DNA of 64,000 nt, taken from assembly GCA_963700425.1 (NCBI GenBank), contig CAVOXO010000010.1, forward strand, positions 47,548 through 111,547, in the 5' to 3' direction. The notes beneath the pieces are model-generated. The model saw only the letters and a list, made by a program, of their open reading frames with translations. It was not told where the DNA came from and searched no databases. Source of the DNA: CAVOXO01 sp963700425 (GTDB lineage: Bacteria; Actinomycetota; Acidimicrobiia; Acidimicrobiales; Microtrichaceae). Shown here piece by piece: positions 61,960-64,000 of this stretch. A program made the position numbers and the translations under genes. Position 1 is the first letter of the stretch, and the number at the start of each line of letters is the position of its first letter.

Positions 61960-62151
61960 GGGTTGGCAAGCATTCGGGATTTAGGTTAGGCAGGGAGTTG
62001 ATTCTGTTACGTAAGGTTTCGTATAAAATTTAACCTATTATAATATGGAATGACCTCTAAAGTCAATATAATTTAACGCTGAAATACGGTTGCCAAGTCC
62101 ATGAGGCCAAGGGTTTACCCTATCGTTACATAAAATATATGACCGGTCTCT

Positions 62152-63364
62152 TCATCCCAAATCCCGCCTGCACCCTGTTTCTTCGGCGAAACGGAGAACG
62201 ATCCATGCCAATACAGCCAACCCCGCCCAAAAGAAATAGGGAGATCCCAAACTGATACTCGCCAAACTGTTTCCGATGGGTGGCGAAAAGGCCCCGCCAA
62301 TACTCCCGATCGTTTGAATCAAACCCACTGCCGTGGCGACGTATGCCACGCTAACCCCCTTGCTCTCCATGGTCATAACAAGCACGAGCGTCATAGAAGG
62401 ATCACGGGTGAACCCAACCATGATCGCTAAGAAATGAGACGAAGCTGCTGTCGAAAAACGGCATGAGAATGGAGCCCACAATGGCCACCATGATGAGTAC
62501 GGATAAGAGAACTTTACGAAGCCCCAATCTATCCGACAGCAATGCAACGGGAATAGCCCCGAATGCGCCGGCCATATTAAAGGCCGCCAGGGTACCATCA
62601 GCACTCACTGCCGACCATCCCATATTGCGCAAGTAGAGGGGCAGGTATCCCACGATTCCCTGAATGGCACCGCTATAGCCAAAGAGGACGATACCAACAA
62701 TCCACACACTGCGAAGGCGAGATACGTGGGACAGTGCTCGGCGCATCGATACAGTAGAGGGCCGGTCCGATAAGGGATCTCTCTCTGGATCTCTTACCGT
62801 AAACTGCCACAAAATACCGAGGATAACCGAGACGAAACCATACAGAAAGAGGACGTTTCTCCATCCCCCGAGCCATGGAGAAAGCAGGGTAGCGCTGATC
62901 ATCGCTCCAAGGGTAAATCCGATTGAATAACCCGTTGCAAGAACACTGTTCGCCAGCGCCAGCCTTTCCCGTGGGAACCAAATCTTGGCCACCTTGGTTT
63001 GGTTTACTATGACCATGGAACTGAAGACGCCGTAAAGAAAAGCGGTTGCCGCCAAACTGATAAAGTCGTAGGAAAGACCCCGAAAGGCACCTGCGATTCC
63101 GACAAGAAAACAGGAGAGAGCCATGACGCGTTTATATCCAAGCTGGTCACCTAACATGCCATTTACTAGGTGTGTCAAGAAACCCGCCAGGTAGACCATA
63201 CCCCAGACAGAGCCTACCTGCACCAGGCTCAGGCCCAAGGCCTCCGATATCTGTTTGAATAAGACGGGCATACACATCCCTTGGGCGGCTACACTGAGGG
63301 AACCCGTGAGTGCTGCCAAAATGAGTACGTACCATTTGTTGCTGGACTGTATGCTTTTTATCAA
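62152..63364 (-). CDS. Major facilitator superfamily transporter, one frameshift
   Basis: From ATG 63364 the first ~320 residues hold about nine helices (VLILAALTGSLSVAAQGM, VWGMVYLAGFLTHLVNGMLGDQLGYKRVMAL with the MFS loop motif GDQLGYKR, and RDPERDPLSDRP as the central loop). The frame then closes at 62402; the remaining helices (FLAIMVGFTRDPSMTLVLVM, GLIQTIGSIGGAFSPPIGNSLA, YFFWAGLAVLAWIVLRF) continue one base later to 62152. One extra base near 62433 explains it. Repaired length is ~403 residues, normal for the family. The substrate is unknown; the composition belongs to the foreign tail. Confidence 0.82.
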
Positions 63365-63525
63365 TTTTAGTTCCCCAAGGGCATTTTCAGAAAGAGCAGT
63401 TCCAATGAGTCGAGATATTCCACCACGGCCGCACTGATGATGGTACCCAATCCAGCCTGGGCTTCTTCAGTATTTTGGTACTAATCTTGCAAAGTATAAC
63501 CTTCCATATCTATCTTTAGAGAATA

Positions 63526-63982
63526 TTGGAGAGCAAAATGGAAGTCGTCCGCAATGTTACCATGAACCTTCGTATTGAGACTAACAAAAGAAATTTGGAG
63601 AAGGAATTTCGTAATCTTTCTGATCTGAATTACTTCATGGCCCATTTTTTTTCTTCGGAAGACGTAGCCGACCGAAGATTTCAGCAGGCCGACTCATTCT
63701 ATGCAGGGAAGGAAAGGCGAATGGTGAAATCAATCAGATCGGGCATTGATGCAGGAAAAAAATTTCATAAAATTGGCAGGCCAGTTACATGAGATAAAGA
63801 TACTCATGGCAAGCCCAAAGGAATCACAACCATCACTGGAAACAGAACTTGGCAAACTTTACCAAGAGATGGAAAGGCTGGAAGAAAAAGTGTCTCTCAT
63901 CGTTTTAAAGGAAGGAACCCCCGCTTCTGAACCTGAGCAAAGGGATGAATCAGGGAATAAGGTGTATTACAGCAATACGTAG
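63526..63982 (+). CDS. Hypothetical coiled-coil protein, one frameshift at an A-run
   Basis: Two frames join at a run of seven A's (around 63757-63764): MESKMEVVRNVTMNLRIETN to IRSGIDAGK, then NFIKLAGQLHEIKILM to SGNKVYYSNT. One A fewer gives a ~151-residue, Lys/Glu-rich, mostly helical protein (LETELGKLYQEMERLEEKVSLIVLKEG looks like a coiled coil). I do not recognise the family. AT-rich codons match the foreign tail. ATG 63538 is an alternative start. Confidence 0.55.
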
Positions 63983-64000
63983 AACTCAACCAAGGCACAA

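Noticed and set aside
60770..64000. The low-GC tail as a genomic island acquired by transfer
   Set aside because: No integrase, tRNA edge, direct repeats or transposase, and a gene truncated exactly at the border; a chimeric join is simpler, though not proven.

Overview
This window is mostly a high-GC, gene-dense chromosomal segment of an Actinomycetota bacterium. I infer class Acidimicrobiia or a close relative from the gene content; no taxonomic marker was tested. The evidence is a WhiB regulator, DUF5318, DUF3566 and DciA genes, a WhiG/FliA-type sigma factor, and a replication-origin neighbourhood in the standard actinobacterial order. The last ~3.2 kb (about 60.8-64.0 kb) is clearly AT-richer, uses different codons and carries proteobacterial-looking genes. 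It begins inside a truncated transporter gene, so it is most likely a chimeric join or, less likely, a recent insertion.

Layout. 0-5.4 kb: tail of a probable Mrp-like ATPase, an O-methyltransferase, a Nudix/FxsA pair, and the selenocysteine genes selA-selB. 5.5-9.3 kb: whiB, an NfeD/ClpP-class membrane protein and two ArsA-like ATPases. 9.3-16.1 kb: STAS and receiver proteins, tRNA-Pro, a CAP-domain lipoprotein, MazG-like protein, asd-lysC, a peptidyl-prolyl isomerase, 3-hydroxyacyl-CoA dehydrogenase and aat. 16.1-25.7 kb: a lipoprotein, methyltransferases, dnaB, the rpsF-ssb-rpsR-rplI operon, panB, a class A penicillin-binding protein and DUF5318.

25.7-51.7 kb is the origin region: pcnA/cca-like nucleotidyltransferase, HDAC-like hydrolase, GNAT, DUF6049-like protein, Ser/Thr kinase, ECF sigma and its probable anti-sigma, trxB-trxA, cwlM, then leftward parB-parA-rsmG-jag-yidC-yidD-rnpA-rpmH and rightward dnaA-dnaN-recF-dciA-gyrB-gyrA. 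The order matches the mycobacterial pcnA-to-gyrA region, but no MurJ precedes or is fused to the kinase. Two parS palindromes lie between parA and rsmG, and DnaA-box-like sites lie upstream of dnaA, dnaN and gyrB. 51.7-60.7 kb: TadE-like and DUF3566 proteins, tRNA-Ile, a saccharopine dehydrogenase-like protein, the WhiG-type sigma factor, DinB-like and inositol-phosphatase-like proteins, DUF4395, a nitrilase-family amidase and a DUF4012 protein.

Two results stand out. First, recF, dciA, gyrB and gyrA are broken by about 27 single-base frameshifts within 5.8 kb while the encoded residues stay fully conserved, and nearly all events are one extra base. The simplest reading is a badly polished stretch of consensus, but the density and one-sidedness deserve a check. 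Second, the WhiG-type sigma gene and a CAP-domain lipoprotein gene 44 kb away share a near-identical sigma-28-type promoter (TCAAG-N15-G[CT]CGATA), which suggests a small autoregulated regulon.
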